From the NCBI GenBank assembly GCA_012934845.2, contig WNNJ02000891.1, forward strand, positions 113,556 through 177,555: DNA of 64,000 nt, read 5' to 3'. Positions 39,796-51,114 of this stretch are shown piece after piece. Both the position numbers and the translations under genes were made by a program. This stretch comes from Pomphorhynchus laevis (lineage: Eukaryota; Acanthocephala; Palaeacanthocephala; Echinorhynchida; Pomphorhynchidae). Positions within the stretch are counted from its first letter, which is position 1. Every line of letters starts with the position of its first letter. Under the pieces are notes generated by a model. It made no database searches. It was not told where the DNA came from and was given only the letters and a program-made list of their open reading frames with translations.

Positions 39796-40930
39796 TCCAG
39801 ATTATGAAGGTCATAAAGGTCTTGTGTCACTCTTAATTCACTGCGGCGTCCCTCGTGTAATCTGCTCTTGGATTGAAAATTTTCTTTCATTGCGTACGTT
39901 TAAGGTAAGAGTTGGTGAGTCTTTATCTGCAGAAAGAAGTATGTCGACAGGTGTCCCTCAGGGTTCTGCATTAGGTCCTCTATTATTCATCACGTTCCTT
40001 AACGATTTACTCTTACGTATTGAGAACTCTCACTTGGCATTCGCTGATGATCTTAAAATTTGGACTGCTATACGAGATATTGATGACTGTAATTCTTTAC
40101 AGGCAGACTTGGATCGCGTTCATGATTGGTGCCGCTCTACTGGATTACATCTTAACGTTGATAAGTGTATACTTATGAGGATGGGTAAAAAATCCAGTAA
40201 TTTTACATATCATATCGGAGATGTTCTTCTCACTGAAGAGCAATAAAAAGCGCTACTCGTGCTCTATATATTGTAAAGAACTCATTCCTTAAGATTACTA
40301 CGAATGTCTTTAGAAATTTGTTTAACACGTTGGTTCGTCCGCATTTAGAGTATGCAATTCAGGCTTCTTTCCCGGTCACCAAACAAGAAAGGACAGATAT
40401 TGAGTCAGTCCTAAGGCGAGGTTCTCGTTTATGTTCGAATGCGAGAGTGGATTACGCATCTCGATTAGATTTGCTAAGAATTCAACCGATGTCATCACGA
40501 TTTTTGTTTCTTGACTTAATAGGAATGTATGCACTTGTACACCGGTTGAACGGTTATCCGAGTGGTTCGATCACATTACGTTCATCGATTTTGAGAGGTC
40601 ACAGCAAAACTGTCTATAAAACAAGGTATGGTAGGTATCCAAAATGTTGGAGACTGTCGCACAGGGTATTTAATATTTGGAATTCTCTGCCTGAGGAAAT
40701 CGCTTCCGCCCGGAGTCTGCATTTATTCAAAAAATTATTAAAGACATGGATCATCAAGAAGACGAGAAACGAGTCATGGACATATTTGCAGTGATTTTTA
40801 TTTTTATTTTCTTGTTGACTTCTTTTTCTTCATTTCTTATTTTTTAGTTTTATCATTATTTTAACTGTGATCAGGCAAAATAGCCTTATGGCTAAGCCTT
40901 GTAAGAATTTTTTTTAAAGAAACATGTAAT
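39796..40930 (+). mobile_element. LINE N: CR1-like element, 5' truncated, inserted in the Copia remnant
   Basis: Starts at the RT palm (GLVSLLIHCGVPRVICSWI), then STGVPQGSALGPLLF and FADDLKIW (near 40042), matching the LINE at 1-2400. About 70 codons are deleted between 40246 and 40250 (ahead of KSATRALYIVKNSF), with a frame change; 40318-40794 holds the C-terminal region. The 3' end GGCAAAATAGCCTTATGGCT (40872-40891) is a small hairpin-like tail followed by T-rich sequence. Confidence 0.85.
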
Positions 40931-40984
40931 TTTTTGAAAAAGAATAAGAGAAAAATTGTTTAAACATATAAGCGATTCATGATT

Positions 40985-41527
40985 TCAACAGTCAACGAAT
41001 GTGACTTTCTTAACAGCAGCCCGGCTCGTCGATCGTGCACCTCTTATACAATTCGAGGCAGCTTTGCATAAAACAAAACCAATTTTTCCTTTTAGCTTAC
41101 ATATGCAATTAGCATAAGGAGTTTGCGTCTTTACGGATTTTAACTTGGCCAGTGTGCGTAAGAAAGGCATCGCAGCGGGACCTATACCACCAGATGACGT
41201 GAAAATGACTGGAATGAAAACGTCACGCTCTACGTCAATTATCCGCTCATCGTATTTTGAACGTTTACGTTGCTCATGGTAATCGAAAGCACTTGAAGGT
41301 TCACTCTGACACGATATGGCATGCTGATTGAAAATACAAACGTCAATAAACGTTCGCTCATATCGTGACCCAGCGAGACCGCAGCAGCTGACATCTAATC
41401 GAGCTTCATTCTCTTTGCATGTAGTGGCTATTTGAAACAATAAAGAGGAATCTATTGGCTGTAATTTGGGTTCGCTTTCAACACTAGAGCACACGGTTGA
41501 TAGCTCATGTCCAAGAAGATCTCTCAC
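40985..41527 (-). pseudogene. Element H endonuclease part
   Basis: 180 codons starting in RDLLGHELSTVCSSVE; nuclease signature EARLDVSCCGLAGSRYERTFIDVCIFN and K in EQRKRSKY; terminal helix CIRGARSTSRAAV. The zinc finger CVCGGSNKLSHLLSCKRGG lies just upstream, in the same frame, at about 41610-41554. Confidence 0.82.
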
Positions 41528-41625
41528 TGCATTATGTCTTAATATCGGAAGTCCACCACGCTTGCATGATAGCAGGTGAGACAGCTTATTCGATCCACCG
41601 CAAACACAAGAACATTGTGGGACAT

Positions 41626-42231
41626 TTAGCGGATCAACACCGGAACCGCTATGGAATCTCTAAATTCATGTGGAGTAAGAAGTTCACATTCTGAAGCAAT
41701 AGGTAAAGCACTAAGCCATGTTGATGATCCGCCTATTTTGGAAAATTTTAGGGATTGACAAATATGTGTCGGAAGTTCATTTGAAACAGCTTCTAAACGT
41801 GAAGCAAATAATTTGATTCGATTTTTGGAAAGTTCGGCAACGACATTTTGTTGAGCATGCCTTAGGTCTTGACACACCAATCCTGATAGATATGTGTCGC
41901 ATACTTTGCTTGAGTTCTCAAACTCGATAAGGGCAACATGTCCAGGATCCGATATTCCAAGACCTCCTAACTCGATCGGTGAAGACACTACAGTAAACAT
42001 ATCGTCCCCTATATCTTGCCCCAACATTTTAACAAGCAAACTATTACGTATTGCATGCGTTAAGGGGATGAGCGAATGAAGACGACAGGGAGTAGTCCTA
42101 AAGTAATGAGTCCATTTCCATTGCAAGGAATGTGTTAAGCCGGCATACGCTATATGAGGATCGATATTCGCAACCGTTTGAAGACGATCCACAAGTGTTG
42201 TCCAAGCACAATTTTTGATCAACCTGCTCAT
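41626..42231 (-). pseudogene. Element H thumb region
   Basis: 201 codons: LTHSLQWKWTHYFRTTPC, LGGLGISDPGHVALIEFENS, GGSSTWLSALPI, EFRDSIAV; ends where a frameshift separates it from the zinc finger. Confidence 0.82.
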
Positions 42232-43198
42232 TCAAAAAAGACTGAGAGCCAATAGGAGACCCCAAGACCTCTATGCCATCGGTAGTGCATTTTATTCCAT
42301 TAAAATTGAGATTTTCAATGTCTGAAAAATTGTGCAATAATAACTTTGTCTTGCTGGGATTTACATAATATCCATATAACGGACCCATTTCCATCAGCAA
42401 CTTCCAAATTTGCTCTAGATCATTTGGACTACCAACAAAATTAGCGTCATCTACATACCAACGTTGAACGATGTCTGGGAAACGATGACCAATTATATTT
42501 ATTAAAGGGATAGTTGCCATAGCAAATGCGGCCATCGATAATGGATCGCCTTGAGTCACACCTTCGGATGAATAAATGGATTCTCCACCTAAGACAAGTT
42601 CAGTTTTCGCAGAATACATGTTTTCAATTATCTGTGAGAGAGCAGGGCACGTGAATTGAATGTTTTTGATCATTACGGCGCGATTTACAGAATTGAAAGC
42701 ATTCGCCGCATCTACTGCTAGCAATCCATTTCCAAAAGTAGCGCTGAAAGATTTTCGAAGAGAATGAACAGCTAATTCCAAACCACAACGTTGCGAAGCA
42801 CACAATTGAACGATACCTGCTGCATCTTGTATGTCTTCCTTAATGGTAGCAAGAATTGATTTACAGATAATTCTTCGTGCCACATCACCAATTCCAATCG
42901 GTCTCAAACCACCCGACTTTTTCGATAATGCAACTAGTCTACTTGCGCGAAACGCATCAAGAGATTCTGGCCGCCATTTTTGTGTGGCCAAGGAAATGGC
43001 AAAATCAGCAACGACACTAGCAAGCCGAGTCGAATGTTCAGAGAAACACGTCAGCATTCGTCGCCAAAAAAGGGCATCTAATCCCGAAGGTCCAGCACCA
43101 CCGCTCGTCTTCTTTGCTGCACGAATAATGACATCTTTATCCAATGAAAGATAAAGGGATGGATGGTGATCCTTCGCATTTACTGTCTTTTTTCGCAT
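42098..43198 (-). pseudogene. Element H reverse transcriptase part
   Basis: 366 codons: SGGAGPSGLDALFWRRM, SGGLRPIGIGDVARRI, ANAFNSVNR, EGVTQGDPLSM, WYVDDANFVG (YVDD rather than YADD), NPSKTKLLLHN, IEVLGSPIGS. Confidence 0.85.
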
Positions 43199-43204
43199 GA
43201 TTGC

Positions 43205-43945
43205 TTAATCATTAATTGGACAGCCTTTTGGATGCAGTGATTGAAGAATCGAACTAACAGTATTCCCATTCACAGTTGAAGATGGGGATAGTATCCCAGT
43301 ACTGGATTGTTGATCGAGTATAGATGAGGCGGCGCCAACTCTACCCAATGCCATCAACTTTCGATACTTATGAACCCATTCAAAATTAGTCTTTTCGTGT
43401 GAATTAATGTATGATGATGCACGATCTTGTAGAATACGTGCCTCGTTGTAGAGCTCGAGAATTTGATTATCATTCCATTGTCTCACTCGTTGTTCGAGCA
43501 GCTTGCGAATTATTGATACCTTCAAAGATTTCGGCCGTTGAAAAACACACCTAGAAAAAATGACTGCCTTTTCAAGCGCGTTGGTTTCATTTTTATTGTA
43601 AACAGCATTCTCATATAAATCTGCAAGAATATCAATGGCAGTACCGCTAACTCCACATTTAGGTAATATTAACGATTGAGGTCTCCATTGAATAACTTTT
43701 AGATAGATGTCGCGTATAGACACTTGTTGTATTGGCACACAATCGTCCACGATGAACGAAGGAAGGGCATGGTCGTGCGGTAATGCATCAGCTGGATTAA
43801 TTATTGGAGATCTGTTCACACATTTTGTAGCACGGCAATTGAAACAAGTGCGATTATTTTTTACGCATGAACAAGATTTACATTTGGCGGCGTGACCATT
43901 ACAAGTACAACAAAATATTTGGTCAGAAGGTTTACCACGCACCAT
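43205..43945 (-). pseudogene. Element H N-terminal cysteine-cluster part
   Basis: 246 codons beginning MVRGKPSDQIFCCTCNGHAA; cluster CCTCNGHAAKCKSCSCVKN...CFNCRATKC at residues 12-45. A single TAA separates it in frame from the RT part, which resumes at 43198. Confidence 0.85.
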
Positions 43946-44048
43946 TATGGCACAGAATAAGCCTTGTAATAATAATAATAATGTAGAGGCGCTGCGTGTT
44001 CAAAATGATACAAGACGAAAAAGACGGGGCTTGATAAAAAGCCCAATA

Positions 44049-45590
44049 GAGATTTGGGCTGGATCGGTAGTATAGGCCTTGATAAAGTTTTGGATGAGTC
44101 ACTAGCCCTACACAATTATGGAGCCACGCAATCTTCGCAACCAATCTCGCCCTGGGTAGACTTCAGGAGTAGAGACTTATCAGTCACAGATATTCTCAAC
44201 GCCTGGGGTCTCTTCCGTGCACCTCCAAATCCGTCGCTCCACTCTCTTCTCGTGTCTGTCAGCAATTGACAGCCGATCAAAGAAGGGAAGTGGTCGTTAC
44301 AATGCTATTAGCCACCTCATCCGATGTGGCCGGCACTAACATTATTAGCAAGAGAATTTTTATTCCAAAAAAGTATCCGGTATCTTGTCCTAAAGATCTG
44401 CGGCCCATTTCGATTCTAAATTCCCTCGTCTCGATCTACGAAAAAGCGCTTGCACCTAAAATCCGCGATCATTTAATTAAGCGAAATTTAATCCCATCTG
44501 GTTTCCATGGGTTTGTCAAAGGTCGCTCGGTCCATTCAGCAGTTGGTGAAGTGCATCAGTTCTGTCAGGAGAACAGTCATCAGCTAGCTGTTGCTGTTTT
44601 CCTTGATTTTTCCGCTGCATTTGACCGCATCTCCATTCCATTTGTTATCTCTTCTCTCAGGTCCCTCGGGTTGCTTGCGAGAATTGTGAACAGGATGGAG
44701 ATTCTGCTGTACACCAAGCGATTTTACTATGAAGACGACCTTGATGCGCGTCAGTTCTACCCTATTACGGGAGTACCTCAAGGATCCCCACTTTCTCCCA
44801 TCTTATATCTTGCTGCCTCCATTAATCTATTCAAAATTTTTAAACGCGAACAACGTCTTGTGGTGTACGCTGATGACACCACAGCCCTGTTCACTGGACA
44901 CAGGTGTAAAGACGTAGTCTCTGACATCAACTGTTTCTTTTTAAGATTAAAAGACCAGTTACCCATATCCAATCTTGCTTTAAATTCCGCCAAATCGCGA
45001 GCGGTTGTCTTTCATGGCACCCCTGCAACTAAGAAAAAACTTAAGAGATCAGCACTCTCTGCGCTCTCCTTCATATTTGCCTCTGAACCACTTCCCACCT
45101 TCACAAGTCGAGTAAAATACCTCGGGTTCACCGTTATGGTGAACTGGTCTGCGAAAGCTTACCTGGATAGACTCAAACGTATCCTGAAGATTGCTAGGTG
45201 GGCTCAGCATCTGTCATTGAAAGATAAAACCTAGGTGCGCCTTTGGGGTACCTGGGCTATCTCGGGATTAGTCTTCTGTTCCAGAGGACGTCCCCCTGAG
45301 CAAAGCCTAAGGTTTTTTAAGCTCCTCGTCTCTCGTTTACCCAGCATAGTCCGTGCTGATTGGATTCTTCGGGGGGAGGTTGAAAGACCCCGGGTGGTTC
45401 AGTCGGAAGGCGGCGTGTTGGATCGGTTGGGGGCTCAGATCCTCCTGGATTTGATGTCGTAAACATGGAAGAAGACTTACACATGCTGTCTTGTTGATTT
45501 ATTCTGACTGTCTTGTAACTGACCCGACATTTATTTATTCTTTCACCATGTATTATTTGTTATTAAGAAAATCTTTATTATTATTTATTT
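44049..45590 (+). mobile_element. LINE O: I/Jockey-like element, 5' truncated
   Basis: Homologous along its length to 58976-60500 (LINE P), with only scattered differences, so both belong to one recent family. The RT frame 44266-45234 contains PKKYPVSCPKDLRPISI, LDFSAAFDRIS, TGVPQGSPLSPILY and VYADDTTALF; a TAG (45232-45234) replaces a CAG of LINE P and the frame then continues to 45462. The part before 44266 is in another frame. The 3' tail ends in TTATTATTTATTTA. Confidence 0.87.
44266..45234 (+). pseudogene. RT domain of LINE O (322 aa)
   Basis: Complete palm with FLDFSAAFDR (residue ~110), GVPQGSPLSP (~170) and YADD (~203), then NSAKSRAVVFHGTPA and KYLGFTVMVNWS. No endonuclease upstream (5' truncated), so not autonomous. 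Confidence 0.85.
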
Positions 45591-45591
45591 A

Positions 45592-46960
45592 CTACACCTG
45601 ATAAAGCCTCTGCTATTTACCAACTATTTAAAGACACAGGAATAAAAATCGCCGACGATGGAACCATCGGGTGCTCCGATCGGTGATAATAATTATATTC
45701 ACAAAACGATAAGCTCCAAAATTTCTAAATACTGCTTACTTGTTGATCCTTTAGCTGACGTCGGTGTTATTGATTTACATGTAAGCTATGCTAGTATGAC
45801 CAGAGCTTTGCAGCATAAATATATACACCTGCAACGAACGACGAATTGCTTAAATAGCTGGTTCGAAGAATTAAATGATATTATTCAGCTTCGCTTTGAC
45901 GAACTTTTAAATTTGAACTCAACAAATGACAATTCAATGTGGCCATTATTTTCGTTCCCATTAAGATATGGTGGTCTAGACATAGTTGACCCACGAGTTA
46001 CAGAGCAAGTAGAGTTCGAAAACTCTGAGAAGCTATGTCTCCCTTATTTAGCCGGCTTGTTTGGGGTTGAGTTAAAGGCGGAGCAAGATACATATATTTC
46101 CTATATACGCTCATCAAAAAACGGGATGCACAAATCCCTACTTATGGATAAGCTATCTGATTTAGATAAAACGGCTAAATGCATATTGGAGCACCTACAA
46201 GTCAAGGGTGCTTCATCGTGGCTATCCACGTATCCTACAAATGACCGTTGTACTCGTATTAATAATATAAAATTTCGGGATTCAATTGGAGCTCGGTACA
46301 ATACACTGTCTCGTAATGTTCCCTTGCATTGCCCATGCGGTGAACGAACATCACTGGCACACTCACTAACTTGTCCAACTGGAGGTCATCCTTCGATTAG
46401 ACACGATTTGATTCGTGATATATTATCCAATACCATGACCGAAATTTGCGATAATGTCCAGACAGAACCAGTATTGAAATCAGCTCACCATAGTATTGTG
46501 TTCGAGCGCACAAGCACTTCTAGAGATCATGATACACGTTAGACATTGCTTGCTATGGATTTTACGCAGGTCGTTCTGAGCGAACTTTATTCGATACATG
46601 CGTATTCAACGCATTTGCGCCGTCCAACCTCTCGAAGTCAACAACGTCCGCCTTTGAATTTCACGAAAAACGAAAAATCGCAAAGTATCAAGAGAGAGTC
46701 ATACTAATAGAGAGAGAGGAAAAATTTTGCGCCATTCGTGTTTTCCTGTTTTGGAGGTGAAAGTAAATCGTCGGTGACGATAATTCAGCGCATTGCTCAT
46801 AAATTGGCAATTAGAAAAAGACACACCTACGTAGAGGAATTGACACGCCTTCGGTCAACAATTGGTATACAACTGGCTCGCTTAATTTCTTTATGCGTTC
46901 GGGGTGCCCGTTCTGCTCGCAATCGCCCTGCGCACTAAATAAAAAGTCCAATATTTTTTT
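45592..46960 (+). mobile_element. Element I: R2-like retrotransposon, C-terminal half only
   Basis: Directly behind the LINE O tail. Begins at the RT C-terminal part (GIKIADDGT, GAPIGDNNYIH), continues through the thumb (LQHKYIHLQRTTNC), KGASSWLSTYPT, zinc finger CPCGERTSLAHSLTCPTGG and RHDLIRDIL. A frameshift at about 46540 interrupts the nuclease (LDIACYGF...RTLFDTCVFN), another follows near 46735, and the terminal helix CVRGARSARNRPAH ends at 46938. No 3' hairpin recognised. Confidence 0.85.
45658..46542 (+). pseudogene. Thumb and zinc-finger part of element I
   Basis: 294 codons; 5' truncated, no YADD box. Ends at the frameshift inside the endonuclease. Confidence 0.82.
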
Positions 46961-47515
46961 AATTATTTGACGCATCAATGCTTTGTGTTTGTTAAAAATA
47001 ATAATAAATAACGGATTGAAATCCGTATAATAATAAAAAATTATTTATTTAGTGCCATCGCTGTAAAATATTTGTTACGTAATGATAATTATATTTGTCA
47101 TAATGATATTGTTGCCGACATTGACTTGACAACTTTGAAATGTCGAACAGACATAAGTAAGGTATATGAGAATTACGTAAGATACTAAAATATTTTATTG
47201 ATATTACATGATGCAAAACTTTTTGTACTTTAGTATCTGCGACGATCACTTCATATTTATATATTTTTAACTATTTATAAGCATGAATCGTGATAATTTA
47301 ACTACAACGTTAGAATATTCAAGCATGATTTGTTGACAACATGATCATTCAATCGAGCATCTGAAATATAGAACGGTCTGCAATTAAGAATCGTTTATAT
47401 TGTATAAAACAATACAAAGTAGTTACAATACATGAATACAATATAAATAGCTACAATACATAGAGTAGCTACTTATACTGCGTTAATTACTTAATTAACG
47501 TAATAATTGTTAAAT
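46961..47515. other. AT-rich spacer, no gene recognised
   Basis: Short ACAATAC/TAGCTAC words recur around 47400-47480 and ACGGATT-GAAATCCGT forms a small palindrome near 47012. The antisense 66-codon ORF shows no homology I recognise. Confidence 0.5.
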
Positions 47516-47531
47516 AAATACATTTAATAAT
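47516..47531. repeat. Target site duplication, 3' side of element G
   Basis: AAATACATTTAATAAT, identical to 50789-50804. Confidence 0.78.
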
Positions 47532-47591
47532 TAATAATAATAATTTTTTTTTAATAATAACAATTTATTAAAATTTTAATTGTACAATTAA

Positions 47592-47609
47592 GGTTCCCAC
47601 AAATGGGCC
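47592..47609 (-). other. Conserved 3' UTR hairpin, element G
   Basis: Sense: GGCCCATTTGTGGGAACC, about 45 bp after the stop. Confidence 0.72.
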
Positions 47610-47654
47610 TCTATACATTTAAAATAGTGGTGTTAATACCATAACACAAACATA

Positions 47655-50600
47655 TTACTCTGATAAAACAAGTCCTGCTCGAAGATACGAAGTCCGCTGA
47701 AACTGAACACGTGGACATCTAAGCGTCGCAGAGCAAATTTTCGCAAGACACATACTAATATATGTCCTGATTGATGATATCGTGACGGCGTATTCGCTTT
47801 TTTGTTGTTCAGCGATTTTTAGAGCCAATGATTTAATACATGCTTGTGCACTCTTGCCAGCTCCGCCCGTAGTCGCCCAAATAAGGGGACAAAATGAGCT
47901 GTGCTCTATTGTATGTATCCTTTCTTCGTACTTGGCACATTTTCTATTTTCGTGGAAAGTGAAAGTGGCATCTGTTGACTTTTCGCAATAGGACGGAGCA
48001 TGATTGTTGAAAACGACTACATCAAAAAATGTACGCTCCATATTCCCACCGAACAGTCCATTACCTACTATATCAGCTCGAGCATCATCTTGTCTGGTTG
48101 TTGTACTAATATTGAAACTGATGTTTTCAGGAACTGGAGTCAGAGATGGTTCTGCAAACACATTCCAACAGACTGTGTTCAACTTCTTAACCAAAAAGTC
48201 TCGAAGTTGATTATGACGGATGAAGTTGAATGCGCCCCTTTTGCACGAGAGAGCATGCGACGTTGTTAATCTCTGACCACATTGACACTTATCCGGCAAA
48301 TCTTTGGGAGTTAAACCATATCGAACAGACAACGCATCTCGAAACTCTTGCGTTGACAACTGACAATCCGTAGAAACCAACGCATCTCTTGTTAGCCAAT
48401 TAGAGGCACCCTTCAGGGATGCATATTCCACTGATTTTCGCAATATAGGAATGATCTCTGGCTTGAGTTTTTCAGCATAATTTCGATTTTCTTCTTTATG
48501 TTCGTTTTGAATTGCAGACAATAAGTGTATTACTGAGAAACCAATATCTAAATCAGGTTCTTCATATATGGACGATAACAATCGTGCAGCGTTGTACTGT
48601 CTGGTTAATTCACTCTCAATATTTCGTATTCCTAGTCCCCCCAAACTGGTTGACAAAGAACATACTCCCCTCAAATCAAGATCAATGTCATCGCCAAACA
48701 TGGAATTCATAAATTTTGTGTCAATAACATTCTTTAGATCATCCAACCATTCTATGTCACAATCAACGGCTCGGAAAAGGTGAGTCCACTTTGACTGAAC
48801 TGCAAGAGAGTATGCCACAAATGCGGAATGAGCATCGGCATCAGCGGCATTAGCAACATCCTTGACCAGATTTGACATCGATAAAAACTGCCCGCAGCAA
48901 TACTCCCTTACAAACTTTGGCGTGCCAATAGGTGCACCAAGTACCTTTAATCCATCTTCATTAATGATTAAACCATCAGCTCCAAAGATGTGTTGAGCAC
49001 GGATCATGTTTCGTGGATGTATAAGCAACCTCGATTTGTTTGGATTGACATGGTATCCATACTGCTCACCTATTGAGCAAAGAAGACGCCATACACGTGA
49101 TAGATCATCAAGCCCACCAACGAAAGTCGAATCATCTGCATACCAGCATTGTTTTATTGATGGAATCGATTCTCTGATTTTATATATCAAGGGCATCGAT
49201 GAGATTGCAAACGCTGGCATCGCAAGAGGGTCCCCTTGAGTGACACCCTCTGACGATGCTAAATTACCTCCTTGGCCAACAAGTAAAGCATTTAGCTTAT
49301 ATATATTTCTCAGAACACATGTGAAGGCAGGGCATACTTTTTCGACATTTTTAAGCATTAGGCATCTATTCATTAGATTAAACGCATTCTTCGCGTCCAC
49401 TGACAGTATTCCATATTGCTCGTTCGAGTGGAAATGATCGGTTAATGTATGTATCACATACCCTAGCCCACCTGGCTGTCCCGCACACATTTGCAGATTA
49501 CCTGCTACTGCCCTTAAATCTCTTTTAGCCACATTCAGAATAGCTTTACCAATTACACGACGAAATACCTCACCTACTCCAATAGGTCGGACACCAGGGC
49601 GCTTATTTAACGCAACAATTCTGCTGTTAACGTATGCCTGTAAAGACTCAGCCGGAATTGATTCTGATGCAATGCGCACTGCTAAACCCGCAATGGCATC
49701 AGCTAACTTTATCGAGTGTGATCCAAAAGCCGTTAACATTCGTCTGAACGCAATCGCCGTTATCCCAGAAGGACCGGCCCCTCCATGAGTCCTCAATGAT
49801 TCCCTGATAATTGCACGTCCATCGATTCCACTATATATTGAAAAGTGATGGGATTTACAATTAGTTATAGGAAGCGATAACACTGCATCTTGAGAAAGTG
49901 GCTGCGCAGGCGGATATAATTCAGTCAAAATATCAGATACAAGCTTACCATCACACATATCGTCAAAACTATAAACCGTATTGCCATCTTCAGTGTCTTC
50001 AAGGATTTTTATCGCTGCACTCGTTTTGCCTGCTCGCATAAAACGAGAAAATTTTTTCTGCTTACTTATTCTTTGAAAACCCTTTGCAAATCCATCACTA
50101 ACCATTCGACGTTGTAAGATGCTTGCCTCGTCAAAAAGTTCTTTATACTTTCCCAAATTCCAATCATCCATTCTTCGTAGTAGAGCCTTTCTTATTGTAC
50201 CAATTCCTCTCGATGGTATTGATTGTAACATCAATTGACTCATTACCACAACTTCTTTCAATGCCCGTTGTTCATGTAAGCTAGGGATCGCGACTGCGTT
50301 GAATTTTTCTGTCAGGAGATTGATAAACTGACCGCTGGTACTGCATTTTGGAAGTTTCATATGATTTGGAACCCAGCTTATCACTGTCATATACATGTCC
50401 TCGATCAAATTATCGTAATTTAAATTCTCCCGACGCTGTCCCACCACGACTGGTTCATTAGATGTATCGACTGTTGAAAGATGACAATTTAAATTGCCAA
50501 GGGGCACACTATCTAACTTCATAGACATCATATTTGGACACGTATTTTGGCAACAAGCTGCTCTGCAGTTGACACATGCTGTTTTATTTTTCGCACACCG

Positions 50601-50675
50601 ACATCCTTTGCATCTTGCAGCATTACCGTTGCATGTACAGCACGGGGCAATATTACTCGGCTTACCCTTCGTCAT
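47655..50675 (-). CDS. Intact 1006-aa cysteine-cluster / RT / restriction-like endonuclease protein (element G)
   Basis: MTKGKPSNIAPCCTCNGNAA: cluster at residues 12-45 (CKGCRCAKNKTACVNCRAACCQN). Linker ~50-300. RT: GGAGPSGIT, RPGVRPIGVGEVFRRV, KNAFNLMNR, EGVTQGDPLAM, WYADDSTFVG (~512), NPNKSRLLIH, LKVLGAPIGT. Zinc finger CQCGQRLTTSHALSCKRGA (~795-813), RHNQLRDF, nuclease ARADIVGN...RTFFDVVVFN (~863-890) with K in ENRKCAKY. Compared with F, the third signature residue of the nuclease is A (ARAD) instead of L. Start chosen at the ATG just before the cluster, as in C, F and H. Confidence 0.93.
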   Translation of the reverse strand: MTKGKPSNIAPCCTCNGNAARCKGCRCAKNKTACVNCRAACCQNTCPNMMSMKLDSVPLGNLNCHLSTVDTSNEPVVVGQRRENLNYDNLIEDMYMTVISWVPNHMKLPKCSTSGQFINLLTEKFNAVAIPSLHEQRALKEVVVMSQLMLQSIPSRGIGTIRKALLRRMDDWNLGKYKELFDEASILQRRMVSDGFAKGFQRISKQKKFSRFMRAGKTSAAIKILEDTEDGNTVYSFDDMCDGKLVSDILTELYPPAQPLSQDAVLSLPITNCKSHHFSIYSGIDGRAIIRESLRTHGGAGPSGITAIAFRRMLTAFGSHSIKLADAIAGLAVRIASESIPAESLQAYVNSRIVALNKRPGVRPIGVGEVFRRVIGKAILNVAKRDLRAVAGNLQMCAGQPGGLGYVIHTLTDHFHSNEQYGILSVDAKNAFNLMNRCLMLKNVEKVCPAFTCVLRNIYKLNALLVGQGGNLASSEGVTQGDPLAMPAFAISSMPLIYKIRESIPSIKQCWYADDSTFVGGLDDLSRVWRLLCSIGEQYGYHVNPNKSRLLIHPRNMIRAQHIFGADGLIINEDGLKVLGAPIGTPKFVREYCCGQFLSMSNLVKDVANAADADAHSAFVAYSLAVQSKWTHLFRAVDCDIEWLDDLKNVIDTKFMNSMFGDDIDLDLRGVCSLSTSLGGLGIRNIESELTRQYNAARLLSSIYEEPDLDIGFSVIHLLSAIQNEHKEENRNYAEKLKPEIIPILRKSVEYASLKGASNWLTRDALVSTDCQLSTQEFRDALSVRYGLTPKDLPDKCQCGQRLTTSHALSCKRGAFNFIRHNQLRDFLVKKLNTVCWNVFAEPSLTPVPENISFNISTTTRQDDARADIVGNGLFGGNMERTFFDVVVFNNHAPSYCEKSTDATFTFHENRKCAKYEERIHTIEHSSFCPLIWATTGGAGKSAQACIKSLALKIAEQQKSEYAVTISSIRTYISMCLAKICSATLRCPRVQFQRTSYLRAGLVLSE

Positions 50676-50788
50676 GGAATGTTTAGAAATTGTATGTTTA
50701 TTGTATGTTTATCAGAAACTGTGTATATTAATTGTATGTTATTTTATCTCAAATGTATGTTTATCAGAAACCAAATTTTTTTAAGGTC

Positions 50789-50804
50789 AAATACATTTAA
50801 TAAT
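50789..50804. repeat. Target site duplication, 5' side of element G
   Basis: Partner of 47516-47531. Confidence 0.78.
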
Positions 50805-50984
50805 ACATTTAATACTAATACCTTTTAATAAATTCATCATCTACTCGATGTGCAGTTCAGGATGTTCACATTGAGCCGCATTTTTGTTATTTACCAGCTT
50901 CTATATCTCCGCTATATTTAAAATACAGATATATTTTAAATGTATATTTAAATATATATTTATATTTAATATATATTAAAATAT
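50805..50984. other. AT-rich spacer
   Basis: TATATTTAAATATA-type alternation before the ribozyme repeats; nothing else recognised. Confidence 0.45.
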
Positions 50985-51039
50985 TTTTTCCGATTGTGGC
51001 ACGATATTATCCTCACAGTTATTGATCTTACTTTCGATA

Positions 51040-51114
51040 CAGCAGGACGCTACTAATCAGTCTGGGTGGGTCTCATCAGCTGCTGACCCAGACCTACATT
51101 TCACGTTTCGACCC
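51040..51114 (-). ncRNA. Transposed-order hammerhead (family 2), copy 1
   Basis: Minus strand: GGGTC (51114-51110), GAAA (51109-51106), ACGT (51106-51103), CAGCAG (51085-51080), CTGATGA (51079-51073), GACCC (51072-51068), GCGT-C (51050-51046), CTGCTG (51045-51040). Extension helix GTCTGGGT/ACCCAGAC (51093-51086, 51067-51060) is perfect. All core bases intact. Confidence 0.75.

Larger units (their letters stand above)
40960..43945 (-). mobile_element. Element H: near full-length R2-like retrotransposon, three breaks
   Basis: All domains are present from the cysteine cluster to the terminal helix. Breaks: an in-frame TAA at 43205-43207, a frameshift near 42230 and another near 41645. It is more diverged from F and G than they are from random drift alone, forming its own family. 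No GGCCC...GGGAACC hairpin is found between the stop (40985) and the tail of LINE N (40930), so its 3' end may be truncated. Confidence 0.87.
47532..50788 (-). mobile_element. Element G: complete, intact R2-like retrotransposon
   Basis: About 3.26 kb between 16-bp direct repeats. Sense: 5' end ACCTTAAAAAAATTTGG (shared with F), a ~110-bp leader, a 1006-codon ORF without breaks, and a ~120-bp 3' UTR with hairpin 47592-47609 and an A10 run followed by ATTATTATT. It lacks the leader minisatellite of F. A good candidate for a recently mobile copy. Confidence 0.92.

Noticed and set aside
46961-47515. A SINE or tRNA-derived element
   Set aside because: No A/B box pair or tRNA-like fold found; only AT-rich short repeats.
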